64,000 bases of DNA from CAJQQY01 sp045104975 (GTDB taxonomy: Bacteria; Bacteroidota; Bacteroidia; Chitinophagales; Saprospiraceae): contig JBGCCY010000049.1 in the NCBI GenBank assembly GCA_045104975.1, positions 1 through 64,000 on the forward strand, read 5' to 3'. Below, one piece after another: positions 16,981-24,730 of the stretch; the stretch's first letter is position 1, and each line of letters opens with the position of its first letter. The translations under genes were made by a program, and so were the position numbers. Under the pieces are notes generated by a model. It ran no database searches. It had not been told where the DNA came from and worked only from the letters and a program-made list of their open reading frames with translations.

Positions 16981-17184
16981 GTTACAAACTAATGGTTAAC
17001 TGTTAATGGTGAATACCGTTTAGCGTTAATGTTAGTAATTAAAATATAAAAAGAGCCTTGGTGAAAACCAAAGCTCTTTTTTTAGTTTACAGTCAATCTA
17101 TTTTCGTGGTAAGTCAACTACTAGGTGTTAACAAATAGTGGTGTTAATCATTCACAGTTAACCATTCACCATTAATTGTTATCC
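16981..17184. repeat. GGTTAATGGTGAATGG-type dispersed repeat, pair of arms
   Basis: The left arm (16991-17034) and right arm (17130-17184) are imperfect inverted copies built from words such as TTAATGGTGAAT and ATTCACCATTAA. They flank the terminator at 17048-17083. Related copies occur at 17680-17750, 21252-21306 and 21816-21886 in this window. Confidence 0.6.
17048..17083 (+). terminator. Rho-independent terminator
   Basis: Stem AAAGAGCcTTGG with CCAAaGCTCTTT, a short loop and a T-tract; it ends the gene at 16492-16971 and lies between two repeat arms. Confidence 0.85.
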
Positions 17185-17186
17185 AT

Positions 17187-17194
17187 TATTTTTG
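17187..17194 (+). promoter_or_regulatory. Candidate moaC -7 box
   Basis: TATTTTTG, an exact TAnnTTTG, 12 bp before the chosen moaC ATG; it would give an almost leaderless mRNA. It supports the start at 17206 over 17176, because the upstream start would lie before the promoter. Confidence 0.4.
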
Positions 17195-17205
17195 TAGTTT
17201 TGAGG

Positions 17206-17688
17206 ATGAAAAAATTTACACATTTAGATGCAAAGGGAAATCCATCAATGGTGGATGTTGGCGAAAAAAGGGTTACTCGACGAACAGCTAAAGCAAGGAG
17301 TATCGTGATTTTAGATGAAACGATTTTGGCTCAATTTCAAGATGGCGATATTCAAACGAAGAAAGGTTCTGTTTTTCAAACGGCAATTATTGCAGGGGTG
17401 ATGGGGGCAAAAAAAACAAGTGAATTGATTCCTCTTTGTCATCCATTGGGTTTGGATAATTGTCAAATCGAGATTGGGATTAATGAAAAAAAAGAAGTTG
17501 AAATTATTTGTACGGCAAGCCTGACGGCCAAAACTGGGGTGGAAATGGAAGCACTCACCGGTGCAAGTCTGGCTGCCTTGACGATCTATGATATGTGTAA
17601 AGCTTTTTCTCATAACATTATAATTACCGAGACGAGATTGATTGAAAAGACGGGTGGTAAACGAGATTTTTTTTATAACGGTGAATGA
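17206..17688 (+). CDS. moaC: Cyclic pyranopterin monophosphate synthase MoaC
   Basis: A 160-residue MoaC, the enzyme that turns the MoaA product 3',8-cyclo-GTP into cyclic pyranopterin monophosphate in molybdenum-cofactor synthesis. The family blocks are present in order: FTHLDAKGNPSMVDVGEK, then RRTAKARSIV, the LIPLCHPLGLD active-site segment, EMEALTGASLAALTIYDMCK and the C-terminal EKTGGKRD lysine loop. The frame is open from 17176, but homologous sequence begins at MKKFTHLD (17206), which also fits the -7 box. mobA-like follows after a palindromic repeat. Other moa/moe genes are not in the window. Confidence 0.95.
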   Translation: MKKFTHLDAKGNPSMVDVGEKRVTRRTAKARSIVILDETILAQFQDGDIQTKKGSVFQTAIIAGVMGAKKTSELIPLCHPLGLDNCQIEIGINEKKEVEIICTASLTAKTGVEMEALTGASLAALTIYDMCKAFSHNIIITETRLIEKTGGKRDFFYNGE

Positions 17689-17750
17689 TTAATGGTGAAT
17701 GGTTAATACTAAAATGGGGTTAACCATTCACCATTCACCTTTAAGCATTA
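17678..17750. repeat. GGTTAATGGTGAATGG-type palindromic repeat
   Basis: Includes a perfect 15-bp inverted repeat (ATGGTGAATGGTTAA, 17692-17706, with 17720-17734). It fills almost the whole moaC-mobA spacer and could double as a hairpin in the mRNA. Confidence 0.65.
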
Positions 17751-17754
17751 ATAA

Positions 17755-18897
17755 ATGAAACATCAAAAGCATACTAAGTTAGCACGACCAAATATTGGAG
17801 GATTTGGCAGAAGTGAATGGGCGATTATTGGAACGCCATGTGGCAATATTCAACAATTGTCTTATCGATTAATTGATGTTTTGCAAAAGACATTTAAGGT
17901 GAGTTATGTCGATGCTGATCACAAAAATGAGGACGAATCGAAAGGATTGGAAGTCGAAAATCCAGCATTGGCTTTGGGCGCAACTTTGGAGTATACGGAC
18001 AAAATTTCCCATCATAGATTTGATATAAAAGCGGATTTGAATTCTTTTCAATATCGAATGTTGTTCAATGAACAAGATTTGGTTTTAGTGAATGGCAATC
18101 ACTTTAAAGCTAAAAATCAAATCGTTGTGATTGACCCGAAGAAGGAAAAATCTTTGGAGAAGAAATTAGATCGGTTGACCAATGTTGATTTGATTTTGAT
18201 GACAGGGGAGGAACAATCGATTTATCCTTTTTTGAAAGATCACTTAAAAGATTGGGCACATATTCCTGTTTTACACTTTTCTCAAACTGATAGAATTGTA
18301 GAATTTATTCTTGGAAATGTATTGTTACAAATTCCGAAATTAAACGGTTTAATCTTAGCTGGAGGAAAGAGTGTTCGGATGGGAAAGGATAAAGGAGCAC
18401 TTGATTATCATGGTAAACCGCAACGAGAATTTATGGCGGATTTGTTAAGTCCATTTTGCGAAGAAACATATATTTCTGTTCGTGGAGACCAAGGAATTGA
18501 ATCTGAATATGAGTTGCTGGAAGATACTTTTGTGGGACTTGGTCCATTTGGTGCAATTGCTTCTGCGATGCGAAAAAATCCAAATACAGCTTGGTTGGTC
18601 GTAGCGTGTGATTTGCCTTTGTTAGATGAAAAGACCTTACAGTTTTTAGTAGAAAATAGAAATGCTTCGAAGGTGGCAACTGCGATTTACAATCCTGAGA
18701 CTAATTTTCCTGAACCATTGATAACTATCTGGGAGCCAAAGAGTTATCAAGTGATGTTGGGCTTTCTGACCCAAGGATATTCTTGCCCGAGGAAGGTTTT
18801 GATTAATTCAGAAATTGAATTGTTGAAGCTAGATGATACGAAGGTTTTGTTGAATGTGAATGATGCGGAAGGGTATGAGAGAGTGAAGGGGATTTGA
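17755..18897 (+). CDS. MobA-like molybdenum cofactor guanylyltransferase with degenerate MobB-like N-terminus
   Basis: A 380-residue two-domain protein. The C-terminal half (about 195-380) is a MobA-type nucleotidyltransferase: the signature LILAGGKSVRMGKDKGAL, then GLGPFGAIASAMRK, VVACDLPLLDE and FPEPLITIWEP. It would transfer GMP to molybdopterin. The N-terminal half (1-190) resembles MobB or a P-loop protein in layout but lacks GxxGxGKT; the corresponding place reads IIGTPCGNIQQLS, so nucleotide binding is doubtful. The context directly after moaC supports a cofactor role. The fusion is most simply read as a MobA enzyme carrying a decayed, possibly structural partner domain. Confidence 0.82.
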   Translation: MKHQKHTKLARPNIGGFGRSEWAIIGTPCGNIQQLSYRLIDVLQKTFKVSYVDADHKNEDESKGLEVENPALALGATLEYTDKISHHRFDIKADLNSFQYRMLFNEQDLVLVNGNHFKAKNQIVVIDPKKEKSLEKKLDRLTNVDLILMTGEEQSIYPFLKDHLKDWAHIPVLHFSQTDRIVEFILGNVLLQIPKLNGLILAGGKSVRMGKDKGALDYHGKPQREFMADLLSPFCEETYISVRGDQGIESEYELLEDTFVGLGPFGAIASAMRKNPNTAWLVVACDLPLLDEKTLQFLVENRNASKVATAIYNPETNFPEPLITIWEPKSYQVMLGFLTQGYSCPRKVLINSEIELLKLDDTKVLLNVNDAEGYERVKGI

Positions 18898-18912
18898 TTT
18901 TTTTTGCCACTA

Positions 18913-18999
18913 ACTTGGACTGACTATTATGACTTCTCTTGCTAAGTGTTAATTATAAAAAATACACTTTGGAGAAAAGTCATAATAGTCAGTCCAAGT
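18913..18999. repeat. 23-bp perfect inverted repeat between convergent genes
   Basis: 18913-18935 (ACTTGGACTGACTATTATG...) is the exact reverse complement of 18977-18999, with an inner AAGTGT/ACACTT pair and outer GCCA/TGGC. It fills the gap between the ends of mobA and the S46 gene, so it may stop transcription from both sides, but it lacks T-tracts and is longer than a normal terminator. Confidence 0.7.
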
Positions 19000-19012
19000 C
19001 TTTGGCGAAAAA

Positions 19013-21247
19013 CTATCCTCGTCTTTTTCGTCGTTTTTTCTTCTTCTTAGGTTCGTCCATTTTGATGACCTTCGCATCTTTTTTCGGATGAACTAATTTC
19101 ATTTCTTTGACCAAGTGAGTAGCTCCAGCAAATTTATCGACGATGAATAAAATGTATCGAGCATCCACCATAATATTTCTACAAATCGAAGCATCATAAT
19201 TGATATCACTCATCGTTCCTTCCCAGACTCTATCGAAATTTAATCCAATTAAATTTCCATGTGCATCGATCACAGGACTTCCTGAATTTCCACCTGTTGT
19301 ATGATTTGTTCCAAGGAAACAGATCGGCACTTTTCCATTGGAGTCAGCATATTGACCATAATCTTTGGCCTCATATAAATCCAATAATTTTTTAGGTATA
19401 TCGAATTCGTAATCACCAGGAACATATTTTTCAATCGCTCCATCGAGATATGAAACTGGATTGTAAGTCACTGCATCTCGAGGGGAATAACCTGCTACTT
19501 TTCCATAAGTTACTCGCATCGTACTATTCGCATCAGGAAAGAATTTTTTCTCTGTAAAAACTTTCATCTGACCTTCCATGTAGATTCGCATGAGGTCGTT
19601 GATTTTGGTATTTAGACTATTGTATTTATTGGAGACGTTCGTGTCGTAAGCATTTGAAAGTTCTTTTGCTAATTGAACTAATGGATCTTTTTGCATGGTC
19701 TCGATAGCCATTTTCGGATCAGCACTTAGCAATTTGAACATGGCATTTTTGTTAGGAACAAAAGAAGATTCATAAAGTGATTTTGCATATTTATCAAATC
19801 CTCCATGCTTCTTTGCCATAGCTGCCAAGTTACCTTTTACACCTTCGAGAATATCTGCATTGACATACATTTCCATGAGCGCAGCAAAAACTTTTTGATC
19901 AATTTCAGGACGATAATTTTTATAAAAATCATCTAAGAAAGGTTCTAATCTTGCTTTGAAACCATTATAACCTGCTTCTCCATTATTCGCATATAGATTT
20001 TCCAAACGATTCATATAGCTAGCCACCGTCATGATTTCGATATTTCGCCGAACGATCTCATTGTAGTAATCTCGCGTCAAAGCATACGGCTCAATTTCTT
20101 GATATAATTTTTCAAGATCATTGAGCAAGGAACCATATTTTCCATGCATGGCACGATCTGCTTTGAGTCGAGTCATAAAATCTTGTTCATATTTATGTTT
20201 ACGACCCATGGCATCTGATTTTTTCAAACCTTGATTTTCGCCAATCCATTTTTTCCAATAATTAGCAATTCGAGCATACTTAGAAGCATACTGAAGTCTG
20301 ATCGCTTCATCAGAGCGCATTCCTGCATCTACGATTTTTAAAGCTTTATCTCGGATGGCAATTTTTGCAGGATTCAATACATTCATCGTTTGTGCGACAG
20401 CTGAAGAAGGAAGGTACTGATTCGTTCTTCCAGGGTAACCGAACACTAAAGTGAAGTCACCTTCTTCCACTCCGTCCAAAGAAACGGGTAAAAAATGTTT
20501 AGGCTTAAAAGGTTTATTGTCGATAGAATAATCAGCAGGCATATTGTCTGGTCCAGCATAAATTCGGAACAAACTAAAATCACCAGTATGTCTTGGGAAA
20601 ACCCAATTGTCAGTATCTGAACCAAATTTCCCAATGCTTTCAGGTGGAGTTCCTACCAATCGAACATCAGTATAAGTCATCGTGACAAACATAAAATATT
20701 GGTTGCCTTTAAAGAAAGGCTTGATTTGAATTTCTTCATGTTTAAGCGGTCGCATGCGTTGTTTGTAGCTAGCGATATTTTTATCTATTTGAGATTGTCT
20801 TTCTTTGGTGCTCATTTTGTCAGTCACTCCTTCCAAAACTATTTGACTAACATCTTCGATTCGAACGATAAAAGTTACTTCCAAACTTTCATTGGGTAAT
20901 TCATGTTTTTTAGATTTTGCCCAAAAACCGTTTTTTAATAAATTATTTTCAACGGAAGAATGTGATTGAATTTGACTATAACCACAATGGTGGTTAGTCA
21001 ATAATAACCCTTCAGCAGAAATGATTTCAGAGGTACAGCCTCCATTAAAATGAACGATGGCATCTTTGAGACTTCCTTGGTTGACGCTGTAAATATCTTC
21101 AGCAGACATTTTCATTCCCATGGATTGCATATCGCCTTCGTTGAGTGCTTTTAGCAATTGAGGTAGCCACATGCCTTCGCCTGCGAAACTTATTTTTAAA
21201 ATAAATATAAAACATAGCGTAAGTAAGATCCTTGAATTTTTCAACAT
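19013..21247 (-). CDS. S46 family dipeptidyl-peptidase, DPP11-type specificity
   Basis: A 744-residue serine exopeptidase that releases dipeptides from peptide N-termini, in the periplasm or at the outer surface. A signal peptide covers 1-22. The chymotrypsin-like triad is seen as LLTNHHCGY (His86/87), TGDFSLFRIYA (Asp223 region) and GGNSGSPV (Ser655). Eighteen residues after the serine is Arg673 (GLNFDR): in this family Arg at that place selects Asp/Glu at P1 (DPP11), whereas DPP7 has Gly. The C-terminus ends in an unusual Lys/Arg run (KKKKKRRKRRG). In asaccharolytic Bacteroidota these enzymes feed amino-acid uptake. It is a single gene, convergent with mobA. Confidence 0.92.
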   Translation of the reverse strand: MLKNSRILLTLCFIFILKISFAGEGMWLPQLLKALNEGDMQSMGMKMSAEDIYSVNQGSLKDAIVHFNGGCTSEIISAEGLLLTNHHCGYSQIQSHSSVENNLLKNGFWAKSKKHELPNESLEVTFIVRIEDVSQIVLEGVTDKMSTKERQSQIDKNIASYKQRMRPLKHEEIQIKPFFKGNQYFMFVTMTYTDVRLVGTPPESIGKFGSDTDNWVFPRHTGDFSLFRIYAGPDNMPADYSIDNKPFKPKHFLPVSLDGVEEGDFTLVFGYPGRTNQYLPSSAVAQTMNVLNPAKIAIRDKALKIVDAGMRSDEAIRLQYASKYARIANYWKKWIGENQGLKKSDAMGRKHKYEQDFMTRLKADRAMHGKYGSLLNDLEKLYQEIEPYALTRDYYNEIVRRNIEIMTVASYMNRLENLYANNGEAGYNGFKARLEPFLDDFYKNYRPEIDQKVFAALMEMYVNADILEGVKGNLAAMAKKHGGFDKYAKSLYESSFVPNKNAMFKLLSADPKMAIETMQKDPLVQLAKELSNAYDTNVSNKYNSLNTKINDLMRIYMEGQMKVFTEKKFFPDANSTMRVTYGKVAGYSPRDAVTYNPVSYLDGAIEKYVPGDYEFDIPKKLLDLYEAKDYGQYADSNGKVPICFLGTNHTTGGNSGSPVIDAHGNLIGLNFDRVWEGTMSDINYDASICRNIMVDARYILFIVDKFAGATHLVKEMKLVHPKKDAKVIKMDEPKKKKKRRKRRG

Positions 21248-21251
21248 AATT

Positions 21252-21306
21252 TTATTAATGGTTAATTGTTAACGGTGAATGGTTAATACCGTGAGGTGTT
21301 AGCCAA
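21252..21306. repeat. GGTTAATGGTGAATGG-type repeat copy
   Basis: A single arm (AATGGTTAATTGTTAACGG, then TGAATGGTTAATACCG) immediately upstream of the S46 start. Confidence 0.55.
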
Positions 21307-21357
21307 TATTTTATAGTTTCTTTTTTGTAAAAATAAAAAAATACGAGTTGGGGGAGG

Positions 21358-21365
21358 TATTTTTG
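21358..21365 (+). promoter_or_regulatory. Candidate mgsA -7 box
   Basis: TATTTTTG, exact TAnnTTTG, 91 bp before the mgsA ATG. No well-spaced TTTG lies upstream. Confidence 0.4.
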
Positions 21366-21455
21366 GAGAATAATTTAAAGGTGGGGATGCAAAATAAAAT
21401 GAGGGCGGGGGCAAGTCCATCCAAAACTAAATTGATTTAAATTAAAAATAGTACA

Positions 21456-21818
21456 ATGAAAATAGCCTTAATTTCACACAATGGAAAAAAGCCAGAAATG
21501 GTATCTTTTGTTTTAGGAAACAAAAAACTGTTTGAAGGAGTCGAATTAGTGGGAACTGGAACGACAGGAGGGCATATCGAAAATGCTGGTTTTAAGATTA
21601 CTAAATTATTGTCAGGGCCGTTAGGTGGAGATGCTCAAATTGCAGCAATGGTAGCAGAAGGAAATTTAGATGCGGTGATCTTTTTTCGAGATCCAATGGA
21701 CAAACATCCTCATGAACCAGATGTCCAAATGTTGATGAGATTATGTGATGTGCATAATGTTCCTTTGGCAACAAATCCTGCGACAGCACAGTATCTTTTG
21801 GAGGGAATGGTTGAATAA
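21456..21818 (+). CDS. mgsA: Methylglyoxal synthase
   Basis: A 120-residue, core-length MgsA that converts dihydroxyacetone phosphate to methylglyoxal and phosphate, a bypass of lower glycolysis that relieves sugar-phosphate stress. Visible family blocks: IALISHNGKKPEM (His8), VGTGTTGGHIE, LSGPLGGDAQIAAMVAEG (Asp59, the catalytic base region) and FFRDPMDKHPHEPDV (His86, Asp89). The Escherichia coli enzyme is longer at both ends; the catalytic core is complete here. It stands alone between the S46 peptidase and ndpA, flanked by dispersed repeats. Confidence 0.95.
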   Translation: MKIALISHNGKKPEMVSFVLGNKKLFEGVELVGTGTTGGHIENAGFKITKLLSGPLGGDAQIAAMVAEGNLDAVIFFRDPMDKHPHEPDVQMLMRLCDVHNVPLATNPATAQYLLEGMVE

Positions 21819-21886
21819 TAATGGTTAATGGTGAATGGTTAATACCGCTTAGTGTTAACCATTCACCGTTAAGAGTTCACCATTAG
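21816..21886. repeat. GGTTAATGGTGAATGG-type palindromic repeat
   Basis: Arms 21825-21842 and 21855-21872 match at 17 of 18 positions (TTAATGGTGAATGGTTAA). It fills the gap between the convergent ends of mgsA and ndpA. Confidence 0.65.
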
Positions 21887-21888
21887 TT

Positions 21889-22926
21889 TTACTCCATTTC
21901 TTCGTTGAAAAAAACTTTGTAAAAGTACATTCCTTTATCTTCGTCAAAACCTCTTTCCACTAAATCTTTTGACTCTTCAGGATTGGTGAAATTCATTTTT
22001 ATCGAAACTCCATTATCGAGTTTGATGTTATTTTTGATTTTTCGTTTTGCATTGTTAATCGCTGCAGGAGCAATAGAAAATGCTTCCACATCATTGAGTG
22101 CGAAATCATTTCGGTAATTTCGGAGCTCGGCAACCACTTCTGGTTCGGGCGCAATTTCAGTTGCAAATTCATCGAAATTAAACGTTTCATGTTTTGCAAA
22201 ATAATCTACAGAATCATTCATAAACTGAATTTGCTCTGCTTTATCCATTTTTGGAGCTAAGACTTCTTTAGTGAAATTATCCACCATTTCGAGGTAATTA
22301 CTCGTATGGAAAAAATCATCTTGCACATGGACTACATCCAAGAAATCCAATAACCAATAAGAAGTATCGTAGTAATTATTGTCGATACTTAAGACTCGGA
22401 AACCATCTTCTTGTTCTACATTTAACAACAAAACTCCTTTGTCCATCTTAGCGATATTAATTCCGTTTTGGAAATTCAGCAACAATTCGCTGTCAATATC
22501 ATTGACTTGCATGAATTCATTTTTTCGCTCGCATTTGAAAATACCGATGGCTTCCACCATTTCTTCTCCATATAAAAGTTCAGAAAAATGAACGACAAAA
22601 ACTTCCCCTGATTTGATATTTTGATGCTTAGATTGATCGTAAAGGTGACGTGAGATTCTTTGCGAACATTCTAAAAAATTCTCTTTAGTGGCAAAGAATG
22701 ATTTGGACAAATTAAACATTGTATTTGTATCATTCTCAGGAGCATTAAATTGGTAAGTTTCTTCCAATTTTTTGAAAGGAGATAAAAAGTACTTGAGCAA
22801 TTTATCTTCGATTGATGCACTTGGTTTATAAAGTACTTCCGAGAAAAAATTCTTTTCAGCTTTTGACTTGTTTCCCACTTTGTGGATAGCCATTTTTTCT
22901 AGAACGATATTGGAAAAATTTATCAT
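21889..22926 (-). CDS. Nucleoid-associated protein, NdpA/YejK family
   Basis: A 345-residue protein of the NdpA family (PF04245), DNA-associated proteins whose precise role is unsettled. Matching features: an N-terminal helical start (IVLEKMAIHKVGNKS), EVFVVHFSELLYGEE, the central IGIFKCERKNEFM and GVLLLNVEQEDGFRVLSIDN, the DTSYWLLDFLDV block and a C-terminal region with FDEFATEI and AKRKIKNNIKLD. The length matches the family. No membrane or signal sequence. It is convergent with mgsA and has no operon partner. Confidence 0.88.
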   Translation of the reverse strand: MINFSNIVLEKMAIHKVGNKSKAEKNFFSEVLYKPSASIEDKLLKYFLSPFKKLEETYQFNAPENDTNTMFNLSKSFFATKENFLECSQRISRHLYDQSKHQNIKSGEVFVVHFSELLYGEEMVEAIGIFKCERKNEFMQVNDIDSELLLNFQNGINIAKMDKGVLLLNVEQEDGFRVLSIDNNYYDTSYWLLDFLDVVHVQDDFFHTSNYLEMVDNFTKEVLAPKMDKAEQIQFMNDSVDYFAKHETFNFDEFATEIAPEPEVVAELRNYRNDFALNDVEAFSIAPAAINNAKRKIKNNIKLDNGVSIKMNFTNPEESKDLVERGFDEDKGMYFYKVFFNEEME

Positions 22927-23297
22927 GATTGGTGGTATTTTAAAATGAATGCAATTTTAAGGATTTAATTTTAAATGATGAATTGTTTTTGATTGTTTTA
23001 TTGTTTTTGTTGATTTAAATATAGCACCAGCTTTGAAAACTCAGCGGGAAGATTTTAGGGAAGAGCAAGAGTTTGTAAAGTGGATAATTTTAAAAAGGTA
23101 GATATTATTTTTACCTGCTTTAAAAACTCTTGTTTTTCTCTTTTGCCAACTCACAGAGGACGCAAAGCAAATGCACCAAAATTTAAATTCTCTGCATCTC
23201 CATATATGGAGCCTTTTCTTTTATAAATTTTTTAAAACCAACGAGTTCAAGCACTTAGCACGTTTCTAAAAATAACCGAACAAAAAATATTATTGTT
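22927..23297. other. Spacer between divergent genes
   Basis: No gene in 371 bp. An imperfect inverted repeat (CAAGAGTTTGTAAAG near 23068 with CTTTAAAAACTCTTG near 23121) encloses an AGGTA/TACCT pair. A stretch reading CCAACTCACAGAGGACGCAAAG (about 23146-23167) resembles debris of a dispersed repeat. No TAnnTTTG box was found for the gene at 23298. Confidence 0.4.
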
Positions 23298-23870
23298 ATG
23301 AAATGGAGTGCTTTCAGTTTTATTTTCATGACCTGCTTGTTTTTGGCTTGTGATCAACGACCAAAACGATTGATGGTTCGACCCCTTGAGAAAGGGGAGT
23401 CCGACTCGATGTATTCTACAATTTTTCCTTTTGATACACAACCTTCTTTACAATTTGGAAAAAGAATTTTTTCGAAAAAAAATAATCAAACCATTCCTGA
23501 TACTTTATTTACCAATCGAATTAGAATCAATCCTATTGCTAAGAATGACCTTGATGCAAATGCTACTTTTCCAGCGGTTCCTTTGGATATTTTGATGCCT
23601 GATTCTGTGGAATTAGGGAATGGATTTTATTATTTGATGGTTTTGAAAGCGAGAGAAGGAGCGCAATTTTCGAGAATGCACATGGATAAAGTGGCGATTA
23701 ATCATTATCAAATTCGAACTTATCAGCAAGAGTTGGAGGGAATGGAGAAACCTAGAAGTAAGTATGAAGAAATGTTGCGATCGTTTTATCCTGATGAAAA
23801 AGGGCGGTTGAAGTTTGAATATTTTTATTATGATTCATTGTTGTTGGAAAGGGAGGTGGTCGTGTTTTGA
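23298..23870 (+). CDS. Putative lipoprotein
   Basis: A 190-residue protein with a lipoprotein signal: MKWSAFSFIFMTCLFLAC, the lipobox LAC putting the lipidated cysteine at residue 18. The remainder is polar with short strand-like segments (YYLMVLKAREGAQFS) and a charged C-terminus. I do not recognise a family. A short overlapping frame in another reading phase (23386-23595) was discounted. Its stop is followed directly by an inverted repeat enclosing a pentanucleotide microsatellite. Confidence 0.7.
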   Translation: MKWSAFSFIFMTCLFLACDQRPKRLMVRPLEKGESDSMYSTIFPFDTQPSLQFGKRIFSKKNNQTIPDTLFTNRIRINPIAKNDLDANATFPAVPLDILMPDSVELGNGFYYLMVLKAREGAQFSRMHMDKVAINHYQIRTYQQELEGMEKPRSKYEEMLRSFYPDEKGRLKFEYFYYDSLLLEREVVVF

Positions 23871-23874
23871 GCAA

Positions 23875-24015
23875 ATACATGGTGGTCAGTTTTAGCTGAC
23901 CTTAAAGGAAATTATAGGTCATACAAAGTCAGTAGGTAGTAGTTTAGTTTAGTTTAGTTTAGTTTAGTTTAGTTTAGTTTAGTTTTTAGGTCAGCTAAAG
24001 CAGACCACCACGTAC
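23875..24015. repeat. (AGTTT)9 microsatellite inside a 28-bp inverted repeat
   Basis: Nine tandem AGTTT units occupy 23941-23985. They are bracketed by 23875-23902 and 23988-24015, reverse complements at about 24 of 28 positions (GTGGTC and TTTAGCTGACCT cores). The whole element exactly fills the space between the ends of two convergent genes. Confidence 0.8.
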
Positions 24016-24381
24016 TTACATATTACTTGGAGTTTTTTTAAGAGAAAAATAGATGGAAAAAATGATCACGAAAAATACCCATGGAATTGTAAATAATGAT
24101 GCGAAGGAAATTATGGATAAAAAGATAGTGGCAGTTTTATTCTTTTTATAAAAGAAAAGGAATCTCTCCTTGGTGGTAGCTTTATTTTTTTCTAACAAAT
24201 TTTCTTTCAGTAAATCATTTTTATCCAAATTTCTTCTATTGATTTCAACATCTATTCTTGATAAAATATAGTTTGGATACCTCACCTTAGTTTGCACTAA
24301 ACTTGCTAATTGTCGATTGGATAATTGCTTGGTTTTCGAAAAAATCCCTTCATCCAAAATTTGATCATCCTCATTTTTCAT
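24016..24381 (-). CDS. Small membrane protein
   Basis: A 121-residue protein with a soluble, charged N-terminal 80 residues (KTKQLSNRQLASLVQTKV, then IDVEINRRNLDKNDLL) and a hydrophobic C-terminal segment (about 83-114, TATIFLSIISFASLFTIP onward) that would make one or two membrane helices. Cytoplasmic N-terminus is likely. No family recognised. It ends at the edge of the microsatellite element, convergent with the lipoprotein gene. Confidence 0.6.
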   Translation of the reverse strand: MKNEDDQILDEGIFSKTKQLSNRQLASLVQTKVRYPNYILSRIDVEINRRNLDKNDLLKENLLEKNKATTKERFLFFYKKNKTATIFLSIISFASLFTIPWVFFVIIFSIYFSLKKTPSNM

Positions 24382-24730
24382 ATTTTGAAAAATAGCATTT
24401 CATTTTCGAAATGTCATATCTTTTTCATTTTTTGTTTTTTCATTTTTAAATTAAAACCCTAGACAGCATAAAGTGGCTAAAGAGGTATCTTTATTTTGAT
24501 CTATTTTACCATATAATTTGGAAGAAAATCCCGACTTTTAGGGGTTGTCGTAGTTTCAATTTTCCTTTAGGTATATGATTATTCCTTGAAACTTGGGAAT
24601 ATCTAATGAATTAGTCAAATTTAGAGCATTTTTTTAGGAGGAATAAATTTTAAAAGGGAGTTGATTCTTGTATTTTTATGACTTGTATTTTACCAATTTT
24701 GACCAGCACAATGTGTAATAAATTTTAAAC
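24382..24730. other. Upstream region of the SprB-like gene
   Basis: 349 bp without a gene. No exact TAnnTTTG box was found; TTTTACCAATTTTG about 40-50 bp before the ATG is the nearest approach. The expression signals of this very large gene are therefore unresolved. Confidence 0.4.

Noticed and set aside
20699..20899. Plus-strand frame inside the S46 gene
   Set aside because: It is the antisense shadow of a well-supported peptidase.
23941..23985. CRISPR-like repeat
   Set aside because: Units are 5 bp without spacers: a microsatellite.
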